A stretch of 64,000 nucleotides of DNA from Actinoplanes derwentensis (GTDB lineage Bacteria; Actinomycetota; Actinomycetes; Mycobacteriales; Micromonosporaceae). The stretch is from positions 10,272,001 to 10,336,000 of the forward strand of contig NZ_LT629758.1 of assembly GCF_900104725.1 (NCBI RefSeq). The letters run 5' to 3'. Shown one piece after another: positions 1 to 7,024 of this stretch. Under the pieces are notes generated by a model that saw only the letters and a program-made list of their open reading frames with translations, did not search any database and was not told the DNA's origin. The translations under genes and the position numbers were made by a program. The stretch's first letter is position 1; every line of letters begins with the position of its first letter.

Positions 1-106
1 TCGGGTGCAACGCGAGGTCGAGCTCGCGAGAAAGATGGCGGACCGTCGTCGACTTTCCGGATCCCGGTGCGCCACCGACCCAGAACATCGGCATGCTCGT
101 CGCCAT
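1..106 (-). CDS. P-loop kinase-like ATPase, N-terminal fragment
   Basis: The first 35 codons of a gene that leaves the window at the left edge. Starting at ATG 106-104 the protein reads MATSMPMFWVGGAPGSGKST and continues TTVRHLSREL, a textbook Walker A loop (GGAPGSGKST, residues 11-20) right at the N-terminus, as in adenylate-kinase-like and shikimate-kinase-like P-loop proteins. The TGA of the reading frame upstream (109-107) touches the ATG, which suggests translational coupling. The substrate cannot be told from 35 residues. ATG 94-92 is a possible later start. I am confident of the Walker A and not of the family. Confidence 0.6.
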   Translation of the reverse strand, partial: MATSMPMFWVGGAPGSGKSTTVRHLSRELDLALHP

Positions 107-288
107 TCACGCCATGCTGTCAGACGACCACCAGCGCTGGTCGCGCCCTCTGATCAAGTACGCGATTGTGGGCGCAAGCGCACGACGGATGGCGTGGATC
201 CCATAGAACGTGACTGCCGTGCGGATACCGAGCACGATCGGCGGCAAATCCGGATACCCAACCTTGCGGTGGAGCCAATTCCGGCTAA
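107..288 (-). pseudogene. Small hypothetical gene cut by the IS701 element (3' part)
   Basis: This minus-strand frame ends in TGA directly against the ATG of the P-loop gene. If the IS701 element and one CTAA copy are removed, it joins in frame to 5791-5809 and gives a 66-residue ORF starting ATG 5809. It contains stretches such as KVGYPDLPPIVLG and HAIRRALAPTIAYLI. I do not recognise the protein. The support is the tight junction with the next gene and the clean IS701 boundary, so it may be a small gene disrupted by the insertion, but it could be chance. Confidence 0.3.
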
Positions 289-358
289 TACTGCAACGGC
301 GGGTCGCCACTTCGTGTGGTTCTGAATCGTTTGCTGGGCGTGGTGACGGCTGAACAGG

Positions 359-1724
359 CAGGGTCATTGCGTTCTGGGGTAACTGCTGGTCACGGCGGTG
401 ATGAGGTCGTGTGATCGGCGGTCGGCGCGTCGGTTGGCGCGGGCGATGTTGGTGGCGCCGTTGATGCGGTGCCAGCCGATCGCGGTGTTACGCAGGGTGG
501 CCATGACGGCGGGTCCGGTGCCGGTCCGGGCTTGGTGAAGATCCTCACGGAAAGTGACGTCTCTGACGTTGTGGACCTGGTTCTCGATCAACCACTCTGC
601 CCTGGCCCATTTTTGCAGGTCAGTGGGCTGGGCGTTGGCGGCGCTCAGGGAGGTGATCAGGTAGGTGGTCTCGCGGCTGGTCTTGCCGTCGATGGTGCGG
701 GTCCGGGTGATCCGGGCGGCCTGCTGGGCTTTCGGGAAGGCGATTCCGCCCGGGGTGTGCAGGGTGACGGCCTTGACCGTGCGGGTCTCCTTACGGCCGT
801 GCCCGCGGTCGCGGGTGCGGTCACCGACCGGGATCTGCGCCCACGGCAGGGTCTTGAGCTGGGTGTGAAGGGTGGGCTGGTTCCCCTTCGCCTGCAGCAA
901 CAGGTGTGCTCCGCGGCGGGTGATCTGCTCGGCGTGATCGGTCTGGGTATGCATCGCGTCGGCGACGAACAGGACCCCGGTCAGGCTGCCCAGCACGTTT
1001 TCGACGGCGGTGAGCAGGGGTGTGAAGGCTGGGATTTCGTTGCTTTTGGTGTCGACGGTGACCTGGGCCAGGACGATGCCGGTGCTGGTGTCCAGCGCGG
1101 ACAGCAGATGCACCTGGCGGCCCTCGGGCAGGCGGGCGCCCCGCAAGGTCTTGCCGTCGACGGCTATCACGGTCCGATAGCGGCGTGGCCGGGCGGGTGC
1201 CGGCGGTGTCCGCGACCGCAGCCAGCCGGCCAGAACAGTGCTGACCACACTCGCGTCGAGGCGGGTCAGCAGCCGCCACATCGTCGTGCCGGCCGGCACG
1301 CCCCGGGTGAACCCGAGCCGGACCTGGTCGGGCTCGTCGAGGTCGTACAGCCAGTCGGCGATCGCAGCGAACGAGGTGGCACCGGCCAGGACCGCGCAGA
1401 CCGCGACTGTCAGCAACGCCACCAGGGAATACCGGGTCCCGTGCGGGTTACGCGGGTCCGGAATCCGGCCCAGGGCTTCGGCGAGCCCGGTGTGTTCACT
1501 ATCGGTGACCGGTGATGGTGGAGTGTCGGAGCCGGGGGTTGTCACGGTCAGTGCGCGAATCAGAGATGATGCCATCGGCGGGTGGAGTTCCTCGGTGGTC
1601 GTGCAGCGTGAAGAACTCCATGATCACCTTGAGGGCTTCACCCGCTTCCACTGCCTCCACAGAGGCCGATCACCCCACGAAATCCCTGTTCAGCGGGTCA
1701 AGGACCGAGAACGCAACAGCCCTG
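359..1724 (-). mobile_element. ISAs1-family insertion inside the IS701 element
   Basis: A complete 1,366-bp element. The left end starts CAGGGTCATTGCGTTCTG at 359 and the right end, read inward, starts CAGGGCTGTTGCGTTCTC (1724 down). A 10-bp direct repeat GCTGAACAGG lies on both sides (349-358 and 1725-1734), matching the 8-10 bp duplications of ISAs1 elements. It landed a few codons after the start of the IS701 transposase, so that transposase start (GTG 340 or 343) is now separated from its body. Confidence 0.88.
364..1575 (-). CDS. ISAs1-family transposase
   Basis: A 403-residue DDE transposase of the usual size for ISAs1. The N-terminal segment has IPDPRNPHGTRYSL and a hydrophobic stretch LVALLTVAVCAVLAGATSF as in the family. 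Likely catalytic residues are D140 (VIAVDGKTLRGAR), D206 (FVADAMHTQ) and E331 (WLIENQVHNVRDVTFREDL), the last being the ISAs1 signature around the third acidic residue. It is intact and lies between intact inverted repeats, so this copy could be active. The gene fills the element. An ATG start at 1575 is consistent with family length. Confidence 0.9.
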   Translation of the reverse strand: MASSLIRALTVTTPGSDTPPSPVTDSEHTGLAEALGRIPDPRNPHGTRYSLVALLTVAVCAVLAGATSFAAIADWLYDLDEPDQVRLGFTRGVPAGTTMWRLLTRLDASVVSTVLAGWLRSRTPPAPARPRRYRTVIAVDGKTLRGARLPEGRQVHLLSALDTSTGIVLAQVTVDTKSNEIPAFTPLLTAVENVLGSLTGVLFVADAMHTQTDHAEQITRRGAHLLLQAKGNQPTLHTQLKTLPWAQIPVGDRTRDRGHGRKETRTVKAVTLHTPGGIAFPKAQQAARITRTRTIDGKTSRETTYLITSLSAANAQPTDLQKWARAEWLIENQVHNVRDVTFREDLHQARTGTGPAVMATLRNTAIGWHRINGATNIARANRRADRRSHDLITAVTSSYPRTQ

Positions 1725-1734
1725 GCTGAACAGG

Positions 1735-2236
1735 TAGGCGGCTGGGACGATGACCTCTGGGATTTCTTCCTGGGGTTTTCGCATTGGTTCAGCCGGGCGG
1801 ATGTCCGGTGGCAGGCGTGGAAGTATCTGCGGGGGTTGATGGCGCCGATCGAGCGGCGTAGTGGCTGGAGTCTGGCCGAGCATGCCGGTGACGCGACGCC
1901 GGACAAGATGCAGGGTTTGCTGGTCAGCCGGTGTCTGGACCGGGACAAGCTGCGTGATGAGGTGCGGTCCGCGCTGGTGGCGGCGATCGGCGATGAGGCC
2001 GGGGTGCTGGTCGCTGACGAGACCGGCTTCATCAAGAAGGGAAGATCATCGGCCGGTGTTCAAAGGCAGTACACCGGAACGACCGGGAAGATCGACAACT
2101 GCCAGCTCGGGGTGTTCCTGACCTACCACACCCGGCATGGGCGGGCACACGTCGACCGGGAGTTGTACCTGCCGAAGTCCTGGACCGACGACCGGGACCG
2201 GTGCCGGCGTGCGCACATCGGCGACGACGTCCCGTT
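1735..2236 (+). pseudogene. IS701-family transposase, N-terminal piece
   Basis: Reads GGWDDDLWDFFLGF and then ADVRWQAWKYLRGL, the standard N-terminus of IS701 transposases, and includes the first catalytic Asp in LVADETGFIKKG (residue 101 counted from the reconstructed start). The true start is upstream of the ISAs1 insertion: GTG 340 or 343 reads V-V-T-A-E-Q and is in frame once 359-1734 is removed. At the right the frame ends in GDDVPF at the IS21 target site (CCCGTT 2231-2236). The continuation is at 4975. This is a dead gene as it stands, interrupted twice rather than mutated. Confidence 0.85.
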
Positions 2237-2295
2237 TGGCTATGACGGTTGTATTCGGCTCCACCAGGGCGGCTTGACCTGGCCCCACTCGCGAG
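2237..2295. repeat. IS21 left inverted repeat
   Basis: Perfect 59-bp inverted repeat partner of 4910-4968. It begins TGGC and carries a GGCTTGACCTGGCCCCACTC block. A degenerate second copy of that block lies just inside, at about 2311-2349. Confidence 0.9.
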
Positions 2296-2393
2296 GAGTG
2301 TGACGGTTTGAATCGGCTCCACCAGCACGGCTTGAAGTGGCCCCACCTGCGGGCCGGATTCAGTCTTTCGGGGCCGGTCCAGTGGCGTGCCGG

Positions 2394-3185
2394 TCAGGAT
2401 CTGCTGGTGGCGGGTTGTTTCGCGGCGGTTCTGGAGAGTCGGTAGGAGTCGGTGCCGGTCTCGATGATCGTGCCATTGAAGGTGAGCCGGTCGACGATCG
2501 CTGCGCAGAGCCGTGGGTCGGTGAAGGTGCGGGTCCAGCCGGAGAAGGATTCGTTGGATGCGATGGCGACGCTGTTCTTCTCTTCGCGTTCGGTCAGGAC
2601 TTGAAACAGCATCTCCGCGCCGCGGCGGTCGAGTTCGAGGTAGCCGAGTTCGTCGATGCAGAGCAGGTCGACCCGGCCGTAACGGGCGATGGTCTTGGTC
2701 AGTTGCCGGTCGTCGGCGGCTTCGACCAGTTCGTTGACCAGCTTCGCGGCGAGGGTGTAGCGGACCCGGAACCCGGCCATCGCGGCTGCTGATCCGAGGC
2801 CGATTAGCAGGTGTGATTTGCCGGTGCCGGAGTCACCGATCAGGCAGAGTGGCTGGCCGGAGCGGACCCAGTCGCAGTTGGCGAGGTTGTTGACCAGGCC
2901 GGGGTTGATGTTCGGGTTGGCGGTGTAGTCGAAGTCGCTGAGCCATTTCTGGCGGGGGAAGCCCGCTGCCTGCAGCCGCCGCTGGGAACGGCGCCGGTCC
3001 CGTTCCTCGCATTCGGCCATCAGCAGTTCGGCGAGCATGCCTCGATAGCTGAGCTGGTCACGTTCGGCGCGGGTGATCAGTTCGGAGAACTGGCTGCGGA
3101 CCGTGGGCAGGTGCAGGACCCGGCAGGAGGTCTCGATCGCCGCGTCGGCGGCGCTTTCGGTCATGGCTCGAGGAACACGGCTCAC
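2394..3185 (-). CDS. istB: IstB, IS21 transposition helper ATPase
   Basis: 263 residues, the normal IstB size. IstB is the AAA+ ATPase that works with the IstA transposase in target selection. The Walker A is GDSGTGKS (residues 117-124), the Walker B is DLLCIDE (173-179), followed by LGYLELDRRGAEMLF as in the family, and the C-terminal part has the sensor-like VAIASNESFSGW. It starts at GTG 3185 overlapping the TGA of istA (GTGA), the coupled arrangement standard for IS21. It looks intact. Confidence 0.93.
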   Translation of the reverse strand: MSRVPRAMTESAADAAIETSCRVLHLPTVRSQFSELITRAERDQLSYRGMLAELLMAECEERDRRRSQRRLQAAGFPRQKWLSDFDYTANPNINPGLVNNLANCDWVRSGQPLCLIGDSGTGKSHLLIGLGSAAAMAGFRVRYTLAAKLVNELVEAADDRQLTKTIARYGRVDLLCIDELGYLELDRRGAEMLFQVLTEREEKNSVAIASNESFSGWTRTFTDPRLCAAIVDRLTFNGTIIETGTDSYRLSRTAAKQPATSRS

Positions 3186-4837
3186 GATGATTCCTTTCTC
3201 CGGTGGTGTAACAGCTGGTCCCAGCGGTTTAGGTCCGGTGGCGGCCGATGATCGGCGGGCAACCGCGCCACTCGCTGCAAGGTTCGTTCGGTGACCGCTG
3301 GCGGTGGCGGTGGCGGCGGTGGTGCCGGCGGCGGCCCGGCCGTGATCGTGGGTGAGGGGCCGGCGTTCTGGGCGGCTTTGCGAGCTTCGACCGCGACGAT
3401 GTCAGCGGTCGCGGCGCCGACGCTCAGGGCGGCCCGGATGCCCGCGGTCACGTCCTGACCGCGCAGATGCCGGTGCAGCAGTAGGACCTGGATCAGTTGC
3501 CGGGTGCCGGTGGCCTCGTTGGTGGCGGCCTTCGCCGCTGCCCAGAAGGCTTCATGATCGGCGGTGAAGGTGCCTTCCCGGCGTGCTTGGTCGAGGGCTT
3601 CCGACCCGGCGAGGGCTCCGGGTTTGCGCAGCAGGATCTCCAGGTAGTGATCCAGCAGCAGCCGCTGGCCGCCGCGTCCGGGCAGGCGGGGATGCCGGGC
3701 GATCTCGGTGCGGCCGTCGGCGATGACCACTTCGGTGGTGCCGAGCGTGACCTGCAGCTTGCGGCCGATGAACCGGGCCGGGACCGAGTAGTTGTTCATC
3801 CGGACGGTCACCGTCGCCTCGCGATCGACCCGCGGCCGCAGCGTCAGTGAAGCCCCGAACTTCTCCGCCGGCAGCCGGGCCAGCAGCGCCGCCTCAGCGG
3901 CGAAGTCCTCACCGATGGTCCTCGACCGGAGCCGGATCTTGCGGTCCCGGTCGGCCAGATCGGCGACCGCCAGCCGCTGGTTCAGCTCTTCCAAGGTGGC
4001 GACGGCCGGGACGGGGGTCAGCCGGTTGCGGCGGTAGTAGCCGACCTGGCCTTCGACGCCACCCTTCTCATGAGCGCCTTCCAACCCGGGGATGCAGTAG
4101 AAAGCCGTGAATCCATAGTGCTCTCGGAAGCTTTCCCACCTGGGGTTTTCCATTCTTGATCGGCTCCGGAAGACTACCCGGCGCACTGCCGAACTCAAGT
4201 TGTCGTAGCGGATCTGCCCGACCGGGATCCCGCCGATCAGCTCGAAGGCGTATTCGTGTCCTTCGAGGAACGCTTCCTGTCCGCAGGACACCGTCACGCG
4301 ATGCACCGACAGGCCGGAGTAGGCCAGCCGGAACGCGAACAGGTGACAGCGGGTCATGATCCCGGCCAGGCAGATCACGACCTCACCGAAGTCGACTTCG
4401 GCATCGGCGCCGGGCCGGTTGTGCCTGATGATGAACCCGTCCGCCGGTGCACCCGCTTCCGCCGCGATCTGCCGGCGTCGCGTCGACACGTAGTCACGCA
4501 CCGTCGAGTACGGGACGTCGGCTTTCAGCTCTTCTGCCAACCGGTCCTTGATCCGCCGAGCGGTGTGCCGCTGCTTGCGCGGTGCTTCCAGATCCGCCCG
4601 CAGCCACTCGTCGATCGTCTTCTTCACCGGATCCAGCCGCGGCGACCGGCGAACCGGCTGCCGACGCGGCGTCGGCTCGGCCGAGGTCAGCGCTTCCCGG
4701 ACAAACCGGCGGTGCACCCCGTGCTTACGCGCCAGCGCCCGGATCGAGAGCTCTTCGAGCACCGCGTCAGAACGTATCCGGCGGAACAGTTCGACCTTGG
4801 TCAACGACACGGGCGCCCCCAACAACGGCGAGCACAC
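3182..4837 (-). CDS. istA: IstA, IS21-family transposase
   Basis: 551 residues. The N-terminal helix-turn-helix region (LSIRALARKHGVHRRFVREAL, about residues 30-50) is followed by an integrase-type DDE core: D149 (AEVDFGE), D212 (IRYDNL) and E262 (HEKGGVEGQVGYYRR), the last being the IstA hallmark. The C-terminal region carries a proline run near residues 505-520. The frame opens at GTG 4837, but GTG 4810 (VSLTKVELFRRI) is an equally likely start and fits family N-termini better. It ends GTGA with istB. It appears intact, so the element may be mobile. Confidence 0.9.
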   Translation of the reverse strand: MCSPLLGAPVSLTKVELFRRIRSDAVLEELSIRALARKHGVHRRFVREALTSAEPTPRRQPVRRSPRLDPVKKTIDEWLRADLEAPRKQRHTARRIKDRLAEELKADVPYSTVRDYVSTRRRQIAAEAGAPADGFIIRHNRPGADAEVDFGEVVICLAGIMTRCHLFAFRLAYSGLSVHRVTVSCGQEAFLEGHEYAFELIGGIPVGQIRYDNLSSAVRRVVFRSRSRMENPRWESFREHYGFTAFYCIPGLEGAHEKGGVEGQVGYYRRNRLTPVPAVATLEELNQRLAVADLADRDRKIRLRSRTIGEDFAAEAALLARLPAEKFGASLTLRPRVDREATVTVRMNNYSVPARFIGRKLQVTLGTTEVVIADGRTEIARHPRLPGRGGQRLLLDHYLEILLRKPGALAGSEALDQARREGTFTADHEAFWAAAKAATNEATGTRQLIQVLLLHRHLRGQDVTAGIRAALSVGAATADIVAVEARKAAQNAGPSPTITAGPPPAPPPPPPPPAVTERTLQRVARLPADHRPPPDLNRWDQLLHHRRKESS

Positions 4838-4909
4838 TCAGGACTTCAAGCGCAACACCGCAGGTGGGGCCATTTCAAGCCGCCATCACCCATTCGTGCG
4901 GGAAAGTCA

Positions 4910-4968
4910 CTCGCGAGTGGGGCCAGGTCAAGCCGCCCTGGTGGAGCCGAATACAACCGTCATAGCCA
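4910..4968. repeat. IS21 right inverted repeat
   Basis: Exact reverse complement of 2237-2295 over 59 bp. It is followed by the target duplication CCCGTT (4969-4974). Confidence 0.9.
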
Positions 4969-4974
4969 CCCGTT

Positions 4975-5781
4975 CGCCACCAAACCCGAGCAGGCCAGGT
5001 CCATGCTGGAACGTGCGGTCGACGCGAAGGTGCCGTTCGCCTGGTTCACCGGCGACGAGGCGTACGGCCAGAACCGGGCACTGCGCGAATGGTGTGAACA
5101 GCAGGACATTCACTATGTGCTGGCCACCCGTAAGGATCATGAGGTCGCGTCCGGGCTGCACACCACCACCCGCGTCGACGCGTTGATCGGCAAGGTCCGG
5201 GCCGGGGCCTGGCGGCGGATGTCCTGCGGTGACGGCGCCCACGGCCCGCGTGTCTACGACTGGACGAGTGTCCCGATCCGCACCGAGTTCGAGCATGGCC
5301 GGCGTGGCTGGGTGCTGGCCCGGCGCAGCATCAGCAGCGGCGAACTGGCGTACTACGTGTGCTTCGGCCCGCGCGGCACCCGGCTGCGCAGGCTGGTGGC
5401 CACGGCGGGCGCGAGGTGGGCGGTCGAGGAATCGTTCCAGATCGCGAAGAACGAGGCCGGCATGGACCAGTACCAGTTCCGCCGCTACGACGCCTGGTAC
5501 GCCCACATCACCCTGTCCATGGCCGCCGCCGCGTTCCTGACCATCACCCGCGCCCGCGAAGCCGAAAAGGGGGCACCACCGGCGACCACGGCCAGGACGG
5601 CCTGATCCCACTGACCGTCAAAGAGATCAGACACCTACTCGCCGTCCTGATCCTGACCGCGAAGAACACCACCAAGCATGCCTTGGCCTGGTCGAACTTC
5701 CGACGACGTTGCAACCACCGCGCCCGAACTGCCCACTACCGCAAACGACTCAGCACGCTCGGAAGCTACGAGCCGCCGTAG
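4975..5781 (+). pseudogene. IS701-family transposase, C-terminal piece with a -1 frameshift
   Basis: Continues the piece ending at 2236. It carries the second Asp in WFTGDEAYGQN and the catalytic Glu in RWAVEESFQIAKNEAGMDQY, the IS701 signature. The frame from 4975 stops at 5603-5605 after REAEKGAPPATTARTA. The conserved C-terminus (LIPLTVKEIRHLL, then WSNFRRR, ending at TAG 5779-5781) is in the -1 frame. The shift maps to A-AAG-GGG near 5566-5573. A slip there would give EKGGTTGDHGQDGLIPL without loss. This is either an ordinary indel in a G run or a programmed -1 site. The split by IS21 makes the point moot here. Confidence 0.8.
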
Positions 5782-5786
5782 CAGTA

Positions 5787-5990
5787 CTAACGGCACATCC
5801 AGCCAGCATGCCGGGTCACGCGACCATGGCGAGTCACCCGGTCGCCACCGCGCTCCACGCACAACTCGCTGGTCTCGCGATCGATCCAGTAGCACTGCCC
5901 GACGTCAATGAAGGTCGGCTCTTGCAGGTGGAACCAGCGATCCACCACGTCAACGAGGATCAGCCTGTCGGCGATCGCACGCTTGACCAT
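5787..5990 (-). CDS. Small hypothetical protein (67 aa)
   Basis: ATG 5990 is preceded by a strong Shine-Dalgarno GAGGAG at good spacing, which is why I choose it over longer starts. The protein begins MVKRAIADRLILVDVVDRWF and continues HLQEPTFIDVGQCYWIDRET. I do not recognise it. Its TAG stop is formed at the IS701 insertion site (CTAA target) and is kept when the element is removed. On the minus strand it lies upstream of the split 66-residue frame and the P-loop gene, so the three may have been one operon before the insertion. The N-terminal half looks like a folded protein and the Arg-rich tail is less convincing. Confidence 0.4.
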   Translation of the reverse strand: MVKRAIADRLILVDVVDRWFHLQEPTFIDVGQCYWIDRETSELCVERGGDRVTRHGRVTRHAGWMCR

Positions 5991-6494
5991 CTGAACTCCT
6001 CGAGCAGGCATCGAACTCGACGCATCTGCGTGATCGTACGCGATCCGAGATACTCGGCGGTTCCGAAGTGTCGGTAACGCCACGACACGTACCTCCGGTG
6101 CCCGTGTCCACGGCTGACTTTCCTCGGCGACCACGTCTGGCAAGGGGCTGAGTACAAGCCCACCGACGTGGCGCGCGATCCTACGGATCTTCGATCGGCG
6201 ATGTCGATCAGCGATTCTCGGAATCGGGCGTCAATGAACCGGCGAGTTGTAGCCGTTGAGGAGTGTCAAGCCCCGGGTTTGATGTCTCCATCAAACCCGT
6301 TGCGGAACAGTGCTGCCCGATCGGCAGCCATGCGGGCGCCCCGGATGGCAGCGGCCCCCCGTTTACCCCCCGAAAACCCTGGCATGCAGTCCACAATCAG
6401 TGACATACGATGATCACCGATGTGCTGCGTTTGTGCAGCTCATTGCCAGTATGCGACAACGGATGACAATCTCGGTACGGTCGCCGTTGGTAGC
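5991..6494. other. No gene recognised
   Basis: About 500 bp between the small ORF and the tRNA piece. Reading both strands I find only short frames without start signals or recognisable motifs. CCGTTGGTAGC at 6484-6494 resembles part of a tRNA D-arm but lacks the rest of it. Confidence 0.4.
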
Positions 6495-6530
6495 AAGGGG
6501 TCGCAGGTTCAAATCCTGTCAGCCCGACCA
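6495..6530 (+). other. tRNA-Pro 3' fragment, probable attachment site
   Basis: 36 bp match the 3' end of an actinobacterial tRNA-Pro: the T-arm GCAGG-TTCAAAT-CCTGT, the acceptor strand CAGCCCG, discriminator A and encoded CCA. The matching 5' acceptor strand (CGGGCTG) and the anticodon arm are not found upstream, so this is not a complete tRNA. A tRNA 3' end without its 5' half is the usual trace left by site-specific integration, as with actinomycete integrative elements. It sits at the edge of the IS- and conflict-gene-rich region. Confidence 0.7.
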
Positions 6531-6534
6531 TTGA

Positions 6535-6570
6535 AAAGCCCTGACCAGCGGAGATGTTGGTCAGAGCTTT
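6535..6570 (+). terminator. Stem-loop terminator behind the tRNA-Pro piece
   Basis: AAAGC-C-CTGACCA, a 10-nt loop, then TGGTCAG-A-GCTTT forms a 12-bp stem with one internal mismatch, followed by GAATTTTGT. Position and shape suit the natural terminator of the tRNA gene whose 3' end precedes it. Confidence 0.65.
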
Positions 6571-7024
6571 GAATTTTGTCTATGAAGATTTGATCCATCC
6601 CCCGAAAACCTGTCCGCCCAGGTAGCCATACGTCCGCCTGGCTTGGGTCAAATTCTGAAGCGCATGGCGTTGCGTTGGAGTCACCGGGCGTCGGGCCGTC
6701 GACGCTGCCCGGTTCCTTCGAGATCAATGGCCGCGATGCGATCGCAGTAGATGAACCAATCAGCGCGAAGTGGTTCCGTTGATCCACGATTCGACGCGGT
6801 CGACATGGCAGGGTCGTCGGAGTCGATGAAGATGTCCCTGGTGCAGTGGCGTTGTCACCGGTTCAGCCGGTGAAGGTGCGGCAGTGGCGGCGGAATCGCC
6901 TTCTCGTCTGCTCCGGCGCCCAGTATGGCATCATTCGCGTCCCTTGTCCTGGAAAGTCTTGTCAGCGGACGATCAGGTTTGACGGCTGGTCGAGCCGGGG
7001 TGAGCGGGTTCCTACCATCGGCGA
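6571..7024. other. No gene recognised
   Basis: About 450 bp between the terminator and the first TPR gene. No frame shows recognisable motifs. The promoter of the TPR gene starting at 7025 is presumably in its right part. Confidence 0.4.

Larger units (their letters stand above)
2237..4968 (-). mobile_element. IS21-family insertion inside the IS701 transposase
   Basis: A complete 2,732-bp IS21-type element with istA and istB. The ends form a perfect 59-bp inverted repeat (2237-2295 and 4910-4968), starting TGGCTATGACGG. Inside each end lies a second, diverged copy of the same motif (about 2301-2350 and 4858-4900, around GGCTTGAAGTGGCCCCACCTG), as expected for the multiple terminal binding sites of IS21 elements. 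The 6-bp duplication CCCGTT sits on both sides (2231-2236 and 4969-4974). Removing the element and one CCCGTT restores GDDVPF-ATKPEQ in frame. Confidence 0.92.
289..5786 (+). mobile_element. IS701-family element carrying two nested insertions
   Basis: The outer element. Its ends are an 18-bp inverted repeat, TACTGCAACGGCGGGTCG at 289-306 and its near-complement at 5769-5786 (16 of 18 positions match), and it is flanked by a 4-bp target duplication CTAA (285-288 and 5787-5790), a size typical of IS701. Taking out the ISAs1 and IS21 insertions with one copy of each target duplication leaves 289-358 + 1735-2236 + 4975-5786, which is 1,384 bp, the usual size for the family, with one transposase gene filling it. 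The inner insertions make it non-autonomous. Confidence 0.85.

Noticed and set aside
6484..6530. Complete tRNA gene
   Set aside because: T-arm and 3' acceptor strand are present, but the 5' acceptor strand, a full D-arm and any anticodon arm are absent.
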